A DNA stretch of 64,000 bases from Streptomyces sp. SLBN-31 (GTDB lineage Bacteria; Actinomycetota; Actinomycetes; Streptomycetales; Streptomycetaceae), in the NCBI RefSeq assembly GCF_006715395.1, contig NZ_VFNC01000002.1, forward strand, positions 186,001-250,000. Reading direction: 5' to 3'. Both the position numbers and the translations under genes were made by a program. Of this stretch, positions 1 through 8,719 are shown in pieces (position 1 is the first letter of the stretch; each line of letters begins with the position of its first letter). The notes beneath the pieces are model-generated. The model searched no databases and was not told where the DNA came from. It saw only the letters and a program-made list of their open reading frames with translations.

Positions 1-1
1 A

Positions 2-58
2 GATCTCGTCCAGGTCGTCACCGACTTCGAGCAGCTCACCAAGGAGAGCGATGTCTGA
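2..58 (+). CDS. C-terminal tail of an upstream gene (partial), possibly desB-like
   Basis: An open frame enters from the left edge and stops at TGA 56-58, ending in DLVQVVTDFEQLTKESDV. It overlaps the ATG of the next gene (51-53) by eight bases, the tight coupling seen inside siderophore operons. Because the next gene is a DesC-type acetyltransferase remnant, the natural upstream partner would be a DesB-type lysine N-monooxygenase, but 18 residues are too few to identify the protein. The product name is inference from context only. Confidence 0.4.
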   Translation, partial: DLVQVVTDFEQLTKESDV

Positions 59-468
59 TTCCTACGACGCCCGCACCGCCGTCCACGAGCAGCGCCTCGA
101 CGGCTTCGGCACCGTCCGCATCATGCCGCTCGACCCGCACGCGGACGCGGACGTCGTGCACCGCTGGGTGCGTGAGGAACGAGCCGTGTTCTGGGGCATG
201 AACGGGCTCGACCGAGAACAGGTCACCGAGATCTATGCAGTCGCTGCTCGCTGTCGTGACCGCGTACGTGCTGCCGGGGCTGGGCCGGCACCGGATCGTC
301 GTCGATCCCGATGTGCGCAACGACAAGGCGATCGCCCGTTTTCTGCGGCAGGGCTTCGAGGCGGGGCCGGTGGTCGTCCTGCCGGAGATCGCCATCCCCG
401 ACGTGTATCTGCCCGAGAAGACCGCCCAACTCGCCTTCCTGGAAGGGACCGCTGTCTTCCCGACGTGA
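51..468 (+). pseudogene. desC: desC-like siderophore acetyltransferase with the middle deleted
   Basis: The first ~60 codons (frame of 51) give the conserved start of DesC/RhbD/IucB-type GNAT acyltransferases, including RWVREERAVFWGMN and EQVTEIYA. At about 230-240 this match stops and the C-terminal part of the same family resumes in another frame: RHRIVVDPDVRNDKAI, then FLRQGFEAGP, then KTAQLAFL, ending at TGA 466-468. Roughly the central 80-100 residues, including most of the acyl-CoA site, are missing. DesC normally acylates N-hydroxycadaverine in desferrioxamine synthesis; this copy cannot make a working enzyme. The family match is from memory of conserved motifs. Confidence 0.65.
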
Positions 469-689
469 ATTGCGCCGTCGACAAGTTCCCCCTCGGCGCG
501 GTGATCAACAAAGGGCTGACGCTCCGGGGCGCCCAGCAGCACGGCCAAGACCGCCTGGCGGCCGGGGATCTGAGCACCTCACACCTGGCGACCCTCAGCG
601 TGACCCTGGACGAGGCACCGCGGGCCTATGACATGTTCAAGGAGAAGACGGACGGCTGCGTCCGCGCGGTCATCCGCCCGAGCGGATGA
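468..689 (+). pseudogene. C-terminal fragment of a zinc-dependent alcohol dehydrogenase
   Basis: Directly after the desC stop, in the frame of position 51, about 73 codons encode the typical end of the zinc-dependent (formaldehyde-dehydrogenase-like) alcohol dehydrogenase family: AVDKFPLGAVINKGLTLRGAQ, then LSTSHLATLSVTLDEAP, then MFKEKTDGCVRAVIRP, stopping at 689. The catalytic and structural zinc domains and the start of the Rossmann fold are absent, and the stretch after the HGQ motif is shortened. It has no start codon or ribosome site of its own. Its direct abutment to the desC remnant indicates a deletion that fused two unrelated genes. Confidence 0.7.
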
Positions 690-1234
690 GCGGCTGGACC
701 GCCGCCCGCCGCTTGAGAGCCCGCTACTCGGGCACTTCCCGGGGGCGCGACGCCAGGCTGAGAGCGTCAGCATCCGGAAGCGGACTTCCGGTGGAAGGCA
801 GGCCAGTGGTTCACGTCGTGTGGGGTCACGATGTGCCAGCCGATGCGGACGACTCCACCGCGTTCACGATCACCTGTGGTGGCTACGGGCGGAGAGCGGC
901 GATCCGGTAGCGACGTAGGCCCCGCCTCGTAGTAGATCGTGCTCGCACCTAGGGAGCATGCCGACAGGTGTACGCGGCGGCGGCACTGGTGTAATCCGTC
1001 GTAGTGAAGACGGGCCCGATGTCGGCGGCGTCGTGATGTGCTGCCCGAGCCACCGACCGGCCTTGCTCCCAACTCTCCGGCGCGGGTGAGCCTGGACCTG
1101 CCGCTGGGCGGCGATGCCGGCCCGTCCGGAGCAGCCACACCTCGTGCAGCCTGCCGGTACTGCCCGGCGCTGATCGACGCCTGCCCCGTACCCCACCGAA
1201 CTCATCGCGCACGGTTGACCGGTACCTTGCCGCC
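690..1234. other. No recognisable gene (545 bases)
   Basis: Open frames exist on both strands, but none combines a plausible start, a ribosome site and a recognisable or well-composed protein. I see no RNA gene, array or clear hairpin. It most likely continues the decayed segment to its left. Confidence 0.5.
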
Positions 1235-2062
1235 ATGTGCATCTCGACGGGTGAGGCCGCGTTCTCCGGCACGATCGTGTATTGCGGAAGGCAGCACCAC
1301 CCGGTGCATGGCCTGATCCATGTCCTGGGCTACCAGAACACCGCCGTCAATCTGGCGGACGGCCCGAACGCCATGCTCCTGCACCTGCCCACCGCGCAAC
1401 TCACCCCCGGCCACTTCCTCTCCGCCGGGCGCACCGGCGACGTCCTGCACCGCATGGTCGCCGCCGTCGAACCTGTCGCCGCCGCAGCCGACGACATCGC
1501 GTGGATGGGTGCGGAACCGCAGGCCGTCCAGGTCTTCGACCACGACGTCTATACGGTGCTCCTGGCGACCGACCCCACCGCAATCCCCACCGCGCTGCGA
1601 CAAGTGCCTGTGCATCGCCGCCCCGACCTCGACCCAGGTCTCCTGCGCTTCTACGCCGACCACTTTCCTGACCACGCCATCGCCGTGTGCTGCTTCGACA
1701 ACGCCGACGCGCAACGGGCCAAGCCCCTGCTGCTGTGGTTTCCGCCGCTCGATCCCGACCAGTTGACCGTGCCGGCCCTGGACAGCCACACCGGAACGGC
1801 ACCGGACCTCGATGCCGCCGTGACCGTGGACCACTGGGTCCTGTTCTCCACCGACCAAGCGCCTGCCGACTGGGGCGAACCCGTCGACTACCCCAGCAAC
1901 ATGCGCCACAGTCTGCGCGCCTTCCTTCCCTCCGCCGTAATGGGCCGGTACTACGACCAAGGACAGACTCTGCCCAACGGAGACTTCGCCATCAGCCACC
2001 GGAGCCTTCTAGCCGGCGACCTTGACAGCATCGGGCGCCGGCAACCGACTCGTCGGCGATAG
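1235..2062 (+). CDS. Conserved hypothetical protein, 275 aa
   Basis: The start MCISTGEAAFSG lies in a well-composed frame with strong third-position G/C. The protein has a cysteine near its N-terminus, a G-x-I-HVLGYQN segment and a NAMLLHLPTAQL segment, followed by acidic and aromatic regions (for example HHRRPDLDPGLLRFYADHFPDHAIAV is only partly reproduced: key pieces are LLRFYADHF and AVCCFDN). There is no signal peptide or membrane helix. I remember similar uncharacterised proteins in Streptomyces but cannot assign a function. The Arg-rich tail (GRRQPTRRR) may be extra. No Shine-Dalgarno sequence is obvious before the ATG. Confidence 0.65.
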   Translation: MCISTGEAAFSGTIVYCGRQHHPVHGLIHVLGYQNTAVNLADGPNAMLLHLPTAQLTPGHFLSAGRTGDVLHRMVAAVEPVAAAADDIAWMGAEPQAVQVFDHDVYTVLLATDPTAIPTALRQVPVHRRPDLDPGLLRFYADHFPDHAIAVCCFDNADAQRAKPLLLWFPPLDPDQLTVPALDSHTGTAPDLDAAVTVDHWVLFSTDQAPADWGEPVDYPSNMRHSLRAFLPSAVMGRYYDQGQTLPNGDFAISHRSLLAGDLDSIGRRQPTRRR

Positions 2063-2157
2063 AGCAGGACGACCGCGTTGCCGCGCGTCCTCAGACCCGG
2101 AGGCTGCGCGTTGGCCGTGGCCGGCCGGGCACCGACGCCGGTTGAGGCGGCGAGGGG

Positions 2158-2406
2158 TTGTCAGTGGCTGGTGGCGGGGTCATCGGCACGGGTTTCGTCC
2201 GTATCACTCCGACACTGCCTGTGGACTTGGCCGCGGCCTTTCCGGAACTGACTCCGTGGGTGCGTGCCGTGATTCGGCCGCATCCACGTACCGCGTTGAG
2301 CGCCGCTTGCAGCGTAGAAGCGGCAGCTGAATGCCGTGAGCGTACGGCGTTCTTTGGGTTCGCCTTTACGGCGTGTGCGGCGGATTTTTCAGGATGTCCC
2401 GGGTGA
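2158..2406 (+). pseudogene. Possible N-terminal remnant of a conserved hypothetical protein
   Basis: The frame from 2158 contains VRITPTLPVDLAAAFPELTP followed by WVRAVIRPHPR. This resembles the start of a family of uncharacterised actinobacterial proteins of a few hundred residues. The match ends at about 2290 and the rest of the frame is low-quality sequence that runs into the 3' end of the opposing GAF-ANTAR gene. I read it as a gene truncated after its first ~45 codons; the family match is from memory and weak. Confidence 0.25.
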
Positions 2407-3064
2407 TATCGGTCAGAGACCTGCCGGTGCGAAATGCTTCCGCGCGCATGAGGGCGAGCGCGTCCTCGGGGGTGATCCGCGATCGGGCCGCGAGCACTCC
2501 GACGGCACGCCAGGTGTCGAACCAGTGGGCACGGATCACCTCCTCGGGTTGCCACGCTGGGGCCTTGTTCCCCGTGAGGAGCATCTCGCGGGTTGGCATG
2601 AGGGCGGCCGTCACCGCGTCAGCCACATGGGAAGCCTGCTGCAGGGCTTCCGCACTGAGTGCGTGCGGTCGCATCGCCAGCAGGTCGACCGACCCGAGAA
2701 CGTAGTCGCCGAAGAAGAGGGGAAGCGCGTAAACCGAGCGCACCTCTGGCAGCTTCTCGCAGGCCATGGCACCGAACAACGGCCAGGGCACCAATTCGTG
2801 CCGCAGGTCGTCCACGGCCATGGGCTCGCCGGTCTCCGCAGCACTGATGCAAGGCCCCTCCAGCACCGTGAACTGGATCTCCTCAAGCAGCAGCGCGGCA
2901 TCATCCGACGCGGCCAGCAACTGGCGGGCGGGCGTGTCGGTCAGCAACGACACAGTGACACCGTCCACCTCGAGCCCTTCGCGCACCGCCGCGCACACCC
3001 GCTGAGGAACCTCTTCGACGGGTGCGCCGACCGAGGCCTCAGCGATCAGCCGCACAGCCTTCAT
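2366..3064 (-). CDS. GAF and ANTAR domain regulator, 232 aa
   Basis: The N-terminal ~150 residues form a GAF sensor domain (VPQRVCAAVREGLEVDGV, then LLAASDDAALLLEE and QFTVLEGPCISA). The last ~60 residues form an ANTAR RNA-binding helix bundle (VGVLAARSRITPEDALALM, then RTGRSLTDITRDIL). ANTAR proteins bind paired hairpins in nascent mRNA and prevent termination; the GAF domain probably senses a small ligand or redox state. I chose the ATG at 3064 (MKAVRLIAEA), which gives the usual GAF-ANTAR length; the frame stays open upstream but is poor sequence. It is an isolated gene, so its target RNA is probably elsewhere. Confidence 0.85.
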   Translation of the reverse strand: MKAVRLIAEASVGAPVEEVPQRVCAAVREGLEVDGVTVSLLTDTPARQLLAASDDAALLLEEIQFTVLEGPCISAAETGEPMAVDDLRHELVPWPLFGAMACEKLPEVRSVYALPLFFGDYVLGSVDLLAMRPHALSAEALQQASHVADAVTAALMPTREMLLTGNKAPAWQPEEVIRAHWFDTWRAVGVLAARSRITPEDALALMRAEAFRTGRSLTDITRDILKNPPHTP

Positions 3065-3349
3065 CGCTTCGACCGCCGCCCCAGCCGCCGTTGCCCTGCC
3101 ACATACGAAACGGGCCACGAAGCTGCGGCGCCGACCACAAGGACGGTCGGCGAGAGCCGTTTGCTGGCCAGGTAGAAGTCGTTCATGAAACCGGTTCCTT
3201 GTCGGGGCGCCTCGAGGACGGGTCTGCCGATTACCCCCTGTCCGGTCGGTCACGCCTAGAGCGACCGCCCCAGCCCGGAAAGAGTGCCGGGCTGTATCAC
3301 ACCTATCGCGGGCCTCCCGTGAGCGCGGACCCGCTGTGGTCCGAATACC

Positions 3350-3526
3350 TCACCAGGGGACGTTGCGCCGGGGACTCCTCCGGCTCCTCGTGTTCCGCGA
3401 AGTTTCCGGGCGCTCGATCATCTCCTGGACCATCGCGTGTACGTCCCGGCATTCCCCGCAACTCGCTGAAGACGCGTCGTGTTCGACACCGCCATGGTCC
3501 AGTTCGAACAAGACGTCCTCGCGCAT
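3350..3526 (-). CDS. Possible small protein with a CxxC motif, 58 aa
   Basis: From the ATG at 3526 the frame reads MREDVLFELDHGG, then CGECRDVHAMVQEMIE and a basic tail. Codon use is G/C-rich in third positions, and the CxxC-x3-H spacing could be a small metal site. It lies in a 575-base stretch between divergent genes with nothing else in it. No clear ribosome site is visible and I know no family. It could easily be a chance frame. Confidence 0.25.
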   Translation of the reverse strand: MREDVLFELDHGGVEHDASSASCGECRDVHAMVQEMIERPETSRNTRSRRSPRRNVPW

Positions 3527-3639
3527 CCAAGCAAGGAGGCGGGCGGCAGGGCGTGGTGTCTTTCCCGCATGAGCACCAGATTGGTGTTCGGCCACGCCAC
3601 TTGTTCGACGGGCGTCCCCGTTGTGCGAAGGCACCGGCC

Positions 3640-4203
3640 ATGAGGGTGAAGGAGGTGGGCGAGGGTACCCGCCGGGGCATGCTCAAGCGCGCGCTGTGGC
3701 AGGGACTGCTCGCCGGCACTGCCGGAGGAGTCGTGATGACTCTCGGTGAGAAGGCAGAGCAGGCCGTTACCGGCCGACCCGACTCCCATGTGCCCGCGCG
3801 AGTTCTCCAACGGCTGGCCGGCCTGCCCGAACGTCCCGGCAGACAGCCGCTGCCGGTCAACTGGGCCATGCACTTCGGCCAAGCCGCTGTTCTCGGAGTG
3901 TTGCGGTCGGTCATGGCCCAGGCAGGACTGCGCGGACCGATGGCCTCCGCCAAGTTCACGGTCGTCCGCCTCACCAACGACCAGATCCTCGAAAACGCGA
4001 CCGGTGTCGGCGCCCCACCCACCACCTGGCCCCGCCAGGAGCTCGCCGTGGACCTTCTTCACAAGGCCGTCTACGCCTTCACAACCGGCGCTGTCGCCGA
4101 CGCCCTCGCCGCCCGCAGTGGGCCTGGCCCTGGACAGCGTCATGCTGCGGTCCGCCCCGGCCGCCATGCCCGCTTCGGCCCCGTGCCCCGCAGGCACTCA
4201 TAA
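3640..4203 (+). CDS. Small integral membrane protein, 187 aa
   Basis: The N-terminus carries a basic stretch and a glycine-rich hydrophobic segment (LWQGLLAGTAGGVVMTLGEK), followed by a loop and further hydrophobic parts around NWAMHFGQAAVLGVLRSVMA and VYAFTTGAVADALAA, consistent with three or four membrane segments. I remember uncharacterised Streptomyces homologues of about this length. ATG 3640 is used; ATG 3678 (MLKRALWQ) is a good alternative because it starts right at the first helix. The last ~25 residues are Arg/Pro/Gly-rich and may be a frame-shifted tail. It runs divergently from the GAF-ANTAR gene. Confidence 0.6.
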   Translation: MRVKEVGEGTRRGMLKRALWQGLLAGTAGGVVMTLGEKAEQAVTGRPDSHVPARVLQRLAGLPERPGRQPLPVNWAMHFGQAAVLGVLRSVMAQAGLRGPMASAKFTVVRLTNDQILENATGVGAPPTTWPRQELAVDLLHKAVYAFTTGAVADALAARSGPGPGQRHAAVRPGRHARFGPVPRRHS

Positions 4204-4320
4204 GGTCCGGGGCCGGAGGATGAGTGAACGTCGAGCGCTTCCATCGAAAAGCCGGCTCATCCGCCGGTGCCCGTCAGGCGTGACCTGCGCCGCCTTGGCC
4301 CAGTAGGAGGCGGCAGGTGG

Positions 4321-5055
4321 TCAGGAGGGGCGACCGGCGCGCCTTGAGACGCAGGGCATGGTCAGCCCGAGCCGTACGTGCCTGACGCCTTCCGAGAAGT
4401 GCACCACGGGCTCGTCGAGCGGCGCCTCTTCGAGACCCGCCGCGGTCGTCACCGTCTCCTCCAGTACGTCGACGGTGGCGCGGGCCAGCGGCCACGGCTC
4501 GTGCTCGACCGGCGTCTCCCAGAGCATGCCGAGCCGCCGGGTGTATGCCCGCCAGCGTGAGGTCAGCCACACGTCGCGCTCCGTCGGCTCAATCGGGTCG
4601 CCGCGGCGGACGTGGAGGCGGTAAGAGGCGTCACCACTCCACCGCGAACCGGTGTACGAGAGAGTGCCCCCGTCCGCGGAGACGCTGAGGGTGCCGAGGT
4701 TGTACGGCGCACCTATGGCGCGGGCCGCCAGCATCGGGGGGAAGGCCACCTCGATGGACAGGAACCATATTCCGTCGCGCCCATCTCGGTGGCGGACGTA
4801 GGTCCGTAGGTTGGTCTCTGCGAACGTCGGGAGACCGGGCAGCGCGGCGGGGACCCCAGGCAGACGCACGTCCGCCATGACAAAGGGCGTCAGTCCCACC
4901 CATGCGCCGCCGTCATACTCGTCCACTTCCAGTTCCCCGGGCAGCAGCGCCTGTACCGCCTCCGGCCGGAAGGGCCAGTGGACGAAGGTCTGCGTCATCC
5001 AGCCGGCCCTCAGCACGGGCAGACGCACGCGCTGTTCCGCTTCATATGCCGCCAC
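4321..5055 (-). CDS. DUF2071 (YqjF-like) protein, 244 aa
   Basis: Family hallmarks run through the whole protein: the opening QTFVHWPFRPEAVQALLP, then VGLTPFVMADVRLPG, FAETNLRTYVR, and the SIEVAFPPMLAARAIGAPYN region. Length is normal for DUF2071. The fold resembles acetoacetate decarboxylase, but the biochemical role is unknown. The chosen start is GTG 5055; ATG about 19 codons later (MTQTFVHW) is possible. Monocistronic by appearance, with a 74-base gap to the next gene upstream. Confidence 0.8.
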   Translation of the reverse strand: MAAYEAEQRVRLPVLRAGWMTQTFVHWPFRPEAVQALLPGELEVDEYDGGAWVGLTPFVMADVRLPGVPAALPGLPTFAETNLRTYVRHRDGRDGIWFLSIEVAFPPMLAARAIGAPYNLGTLSVSADGGTLSYTGSRWSGDASYRLHVRRGDPIEPTERDVWLTSRWRAYTRRLGMLWETPVEHEPWPLARATVDVLEETVTTAAGLEEAPLDEPVVHFSEGVRHVRLGLTMPCVSRRAGRPS

Positions 5056-5129
5056 AGGCGGTGAGTCCCCACACGCGACCGAGGAAAACTCACGGGGCTC
5101 GCACCCGCCGGATCAAGGGGCGCTACAGG

Positions 5130-6224
5130 TCAGGGCATTGTGCTCGTGCCGATGATCAGGTCGGTGACAGCGGGCAGGCCGCCTTCGGCCAGGGCGGCGC
5201 GTTGGCGATCGGCGCCGGTGCCGTCCTGCAGGAGCCGGTGCACCAGGGCCGTCACCTGCCGGCTGTCACCGGACGCGTCCAGTGCGGGAGCGGCGTGGCG
5301 CAGCAGCTCGTACAGCATCTCCCCGGCCCGGCGCTGCCGGCCGCGGGGATCGATCAGGGTGCTGCTCAGACCGTGGCGGGCGGCGTGCCACATGCTCGCC
5401 TGCAGCAGTTCCTGGTCGCAGTCGAGTGCGGGGGTGTCGGCGGAGGCCTCCGCCAGCGCGGTCTCCACCAGGGCCCGGACCAGGCCCGTGAGCATCACCG
5501 CGTCGTCCACGCGCAGCTGCACGTCCAGGCACCGAACCTCGATGGTGGGAAACCGCGCCGAGAGCCGGGCCTGCCAGTACAACTGGCCCGTGTCCGAGAT
5601 CAGACCGCTGTCGAGCAGTTGCTGCACGCGCCGATCGTGGTCGGTGATGTCGGCGAAGTGCGGGGGCATGCCGCTGACCGGCCAGCGACTGAAGATCACG
5701 GTGCGCCAGCTGGCGAAGCCGGTGTCGTGGCCGTCCCACAGGGGGGAGTTCGCGGACAGGGCCGTGAGGGTCGGCAGCCATACCCTAATCCGGTTCAGGA
5801 TCCGCACGCCGGTCTCCCGGCTGTGCACGCCTACGTGCACGTGCATGCCGTTGACCAGCTGCTCCGCCACCAGTTGGGGCGCCTGAGCGAGCATGGCACG
5901 GTAACGGGCCTGGTCGGTGACGGCCACAGGGTGGCCGTGGCGCAGTGGGGGCGTGGCGCAGGCCGCGATCCGGCAGCCGTGCGCCTCGGCGGCCGCTCCG
6001 ACGGCGTGCCGCAGCCGGAGCAGGTGTCCGCCGACCTCCTCCAGTGTGCCGCACACCGGGGTGGCCACCTCGACCTGCGCCTGCAGCAGCTCGGAGTGCA
6101 CCTCTTGATCGGCTACAAGACGCCCCAGGCCGGCCGCGGCGCGCACCTTGTCCGCCACGGGCACCGGTAGACCGGTGACCGGGTCGAGCAGCAGATACTC
6201 CTCTTCTACACCGATCGTCGTCAT
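5130..6224 (-). CDS. ybdK: YbdK-type carboxylate-amine ligase (glutamate-cysteine ligase 2 family), 364 aa
   Basis: The start [15 protein letters not shown] is the conserved nucleotide/glutamate-binding opening of the GCS2/EgtA-like ligase group. [13 protein letters not shown] metal/substrate sequence ([15 protein letters not shown]), [19 protein letters not shown] and [17 protein letters not shown] follow in the expected order. Such enzymes join a carboxylate to an amine using ATP; the E. coli protein has weak glutamate-cysteine ligase activity and the physiological product here is unknown. The open frame extends upstream to 6359, but ATG 6224 matches the family start exactly. It follows the hemerythrin operon on the same strand after a strong hairpin, so it is probably transcribed separately. 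Confidence 0.9.
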   Translation of the reverse strand: MTTIGVEEEYLLLDPVTGLPVPVADKVRAAAGLGRLVADQEVHSELLQAQVEVATPVCGTLEEVGGHLLRLRHAVGAAAEAHGCRIAACATPPLRHGHPVAVTDQARYRAMLAQAPQLVAEQLVNGMHVHVGVHSRETGVRILNRIRVWLPTLTALSANSPLWDGHDTGFASWRTVIFSRWPVSGMPPHFADITDHDRRVQQLLDSGLISDTGQLYWQARLSARFPTIEVRCLDVQLRVDDAVMLTGLVRALVETALAEASADTPALDCDQELLQASMWHAARHGLSSTLIDPRGRQRRAGEMLYELLRHAAPALDASGDSRQVTALVHRLLQDGTGADRQRAALAEGGLPAVTDLIIGTSTMP

Positions 6225-6382
6225 CGATCGCCTTCTGTTCCGCCCGGCTTTGCCGCCGGACCGGCTCCCGATGCCTAACCGGTGCGTTGCACGGGCGAGG
6301 ACTCGTCGGAAGAGGCACTCGCGCTGTCCGGGTGCCGCACTCACTTCGCGGTAAACCACTACCCGCCGCCGACGACGAACCC

Positions 6383-6424
6383 GGTGAGGCCTGCCGGCGC
6401 GGTATCGCGCCGGCAGGCCTCACC
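6383..6424 (-). terminator. Perfect 19-bp stem-loop, terminator
   Basis: A perfect inverted repeat with 19-bp arms (6383-6401 and 6406-6424) around a GTAT tetraloop. It lies 68 bases after the hemerythrin-gene stop and before the YbdK gene, so it should end the ferritin-like/hemerythrin transcript. There is no T-run, as is usual in Streptomyces. Confidence 0.85.
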
Positions 6425-6491
6425 GAGCAACATCGGTCTCGAATCCCCCTTGGCGATCCTGAGGAGGTCGACCTGACGGCTCCCCGGTTTG

Positions 6492-7082
6492 TCAGCTCTT
6501 TCCCATGGCCTTGCGGACGGCGTCTTTCGTGCGGTCCATGAGCGCGGCCACCGGACCGAGGGCCACGTTGGCAGTGGCCGACTGGACACCGGGGTGGGGC
6601 CGGGTGGGGGCGATCGCCTCGGCGGCTTTGACGGCCTTGGCCATGGTGGCGAGGTTGGTGACGTCGGTGCTGCGGCGGATGTGGGAGAACTCGTAGCGTT
6701 CCTCCGCCCTTGCGTGCTCCTGCACCTCGGTGCGCAGTTGCATGAGCCGGGGCATGAACTTGGGGTCGTCGGTGTCCATGTCGTCCAAGGCCGCGAGGGT
6801 CTCCTTGGCCGACTTCTCCTCCGCCAGGCGGTCCTTGACGACCTGCTCGCCGCCCTCGACCGCCTTGCGGACGAAGGGATGGACGACCTCTTCCTCAGCG
6901 GTCTCGTGCACGGCCAGCAGGCGTACGAGGCGATGGAAGGCCTCCCGCCGTTCCTCGCCCTCACTCTGCTCCACCTCGTCGAAGAGGTTGCGGATGTCGC
7001 CGTGCTGGCGCATCAGCAGAGCCACTACGTCGATGTCGGGCGCCTGGTCGTCGCCGGCCTGAGGTGTTTGCAGCTCGGACAT
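6492..7082 (-). CDS. Hemerythrin (HHE) domain protein, 196 aa
   Basis: After a short flexible start, residues ~18-145 form an HHE cation-binding domain: LLMRQHGDIRNLFDEVE, then LLAVHETAEEEVVHP and ARAEERYEFSHIRR supply the His/Glu ligands expected for a di-iron site. The C-terminus (~150-196) is Ala/Pro-rich and ends in a basic helix. HHE proteins bind oxygen, nitric oxide or iron. ATG 7082 (MSELQTPQAG) fits the family start. The gene begins ten bases after the ferritin-like gene, so the two are co-transcribed and probably work together in iron or oxidative-stress handling. Confidence 0.85.
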   Translation of the reverse strand: MSELQTPQAGDDQAPDIDVVALLMRQHGDIRNLFDEVEQSEGEERREAFHRLVRLLAVHETAEEEVVHPFVRKAVEGGEQVVKDRLAEEKSAKETLAALDDMDTDDPKFMPRLMQLRTEVQEHARAEERYEFSHIRRSTDVTNLATMAKAVKAAEAIAPTRPHPGVQSATANVALGPVAALMDRTKDAVRKAMGKS

Positions 7083-7092
7083 GTGCGGCGCC

Positions 7093-8292
7093 TCACTTCT
7101 CGCGCTGGGTGGGGTCGGGGTGCTCGCCCTCGCTCTGGACGCGGTATTCGCGGCCGAACATCTCATCGTGCTCGGTCATGACCTGCTCGCTCGGCGGGGC
7201 CTCGCCGCCGTGGATCTGCTCCTGCATCTTCTCGAACCGTTCGTGCGCCTCACGCACATAGCCGGCGCCGAGCGTGGTCAGGTCCATCTGCGTGTCCAGC
7301 AGCTCCCGCAGGTACTGCTTGTTCGGCTCGAACGTGAGCACGTTCGGCAGCTGCGGCGCCAATACCTCCTGCGGCTCCCGGCCGTCGTGGCTGCGCATCA
7401 AATCGCAGGCGATGTGCAGGTGCTCCAGCTCCATGTTCAGGTGCAGCTCCCAGATCGCCTTCACCTTGGGGTCGCTCTCCTGTTCCATGAACGAGTAGTA
7501 CAGGTAGCACTCGTTGTACTCGTGGTTGACCAGCTGCTCCCACCACGTCTCCCCCGGGTCCACCAGGGATTCGTAGTGCGTGACGTGCTCCTCCTCGATC
7601 AGCCCGATCTCCTGGTAGAGCCGACGGGCGATGGGCTCCATGTAGGTGGGGCCGGTGTTCATGTAGAAGTTCATGGTCTGCTGCTCGGCGGACATGATCG
7701 TCAACGCGTGCAGCTTGGACAGCGGGTCGGTCTCGTCCTTGGCGTACGGGTCGCGAACGTTGTCGACCGGGTTGCGGTGGTGGTAGCGGGTGGGTCGGCC
7801 AGGCATGACCTCGGTCAGGCCGTCGACGATCGACTCCGCCTTGCGATGCTCGATCATCTCGTACAGGTTCGCGTACCGGTACAGATGGTCAAAGTCCTCC
7901 AGCACACCGAACTGATACGCCTGCTTCAGGTACGGGTCCGGCTCCATGCGCGCGACCCAGGCGGTCAGGTCCACCGCGACCTGCTCGTAGGCGATCGTCG
8001 TCTCCAGCACCGAGGAGACGCCGGGCAGCAACCAGTTGACGACCTTCTGCTGCTGGGCCTCGATGTAGCGCGTGGCGGCGAGCTGCCGCTTGACCTCCGG
8101 GTCGACGGTGTTGCGGGCGAGCTGGTGGCTGAAGAGGATCGCCTCCACCTCGATGCCGTTCATCGTGATGATCCGGCAGCGGGTGTACGGGTCACAGCGG
8201 TCGGGATCGATCGGCTGCACGTTCAGCTCACGCCAGTTGCGCAGCTGGCGGTCCAGCGGGATGCCCCGTTGTTCCAGGGGGTTGAAGGTCAT
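7093..8292 (-). CDS. Ferritin-like diiron protein, 399 aa
   Basis: The protein is rich in long helices with repeated carboxylate/His pairs typical of ferritin-like diiron proteins: IGLIEEEHVTHYESL, then NMELEHLHIACDLM, and further Glu/His pairs around LYEMIEHRKAES. At 399 aa it is larger than a ferritin and may hold two four-helix bundles. I remember uncharacterised homologues in actinobacteria. ATG 8292 has a good ribosome site (AAGGAGCG) nine bases upstream. It is the first gene of a two-gene operon with the hemerythrin-domain protein. Whether it stores iron or is an oxidase cannot be told from the sequence. Confidence 0.7.
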   Translation of the reverse strand: MTFNPLEQRGIPLDRQLRNWRELNVQPIDPDRCDPYTRCRIITMNGIEVEAILFSHQLARNTVDPEVKRQLAATRYIEAQQQKVVNWLLPGVSSVLETTIAYEQVAVDLTAWVARMEPDPYLKQAYQFGVLEDFDHLYRYANLYEMIEHRKAESIVDGLTEVMPGRPTRYHHRNPVDNVRDPYAKDETDPLSKLHALTIMSAEQQTMNFYMNTGPTYMEPIARRLYQEIGLIEEEHVTHYESLVDPGETWWEQLVNHEYNECYLYYSFMEQESDPKVKAIWELHLNMELEHLHIACDLMRSHDGREPQEVLAPQLPNVLTFEPNKQYLRELLDTQMDLTTLGAGYVREAHERFEKMQEQIHGGEAPPSEQVMTEHDEMFGREYRVQSEGEHPDPTQREK

Positions 8293-8719
8293 GGCAGGCG
8301 CTCCTTGTGGCGGGACGGGCCGACGCAGTACCCCTGGCACCGCACTGCATGTTCGGCACCAGGGCACCGTAGTCACGTTTCAGCCACCCACTGGGCCCGG
8401 CCACCGCAAGCCCCCGAACGGCCGCACGCATCCTCCGTCCGGGTGGACCACGGGCTGTCCGGCGAGCGGCCGGGGCCACTCGTATCCGCGCGGCCACGGC
8501 CGTACGTTTCCCCCGGCTCGGCAAGGGGACCCGCGGTGCGTGGCGCCCTATCTGCGCGCGGCAGCGGGTGCGGCTGCGCGCGCTGCGGGTGGGCCGACTG
8601 ACCCAGACGTTCGGAAGGAGTCAGGCATGCGCGGCCGGGAGCCATATTCCTGCCCGCCGGCAACCACCGCTCGCTGAGAACGTGCCACTGCGCGGGTCGA
8701 TTCCGGTGGAGCCCTGGCA
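8293..8719. other. Intergenic region with one 16-codon ORF behind a strong ribosome site
   Basis: This is the upstream region of two divergent genes. The only notable item is a GGAAGGAG ribosome site before ATG 8627, which opens a 16-codon frame (MRGREPYSCPPATTAR) ending at TGA 8675-8677, 42 bases ahead of the next gene. It could be a leader peptide or a gene remnant. No clear promoter or hairpin is visible. Confidence 0.3.

Noticed and set aside
767..1205. Overlapping minus-strand open frames in the gap after the desC/dehydrogenase scar.
   Set aside because: No ribosome site, poor codon pattern and no recognisable motif; most likely chance frames in GC-rich DNA.
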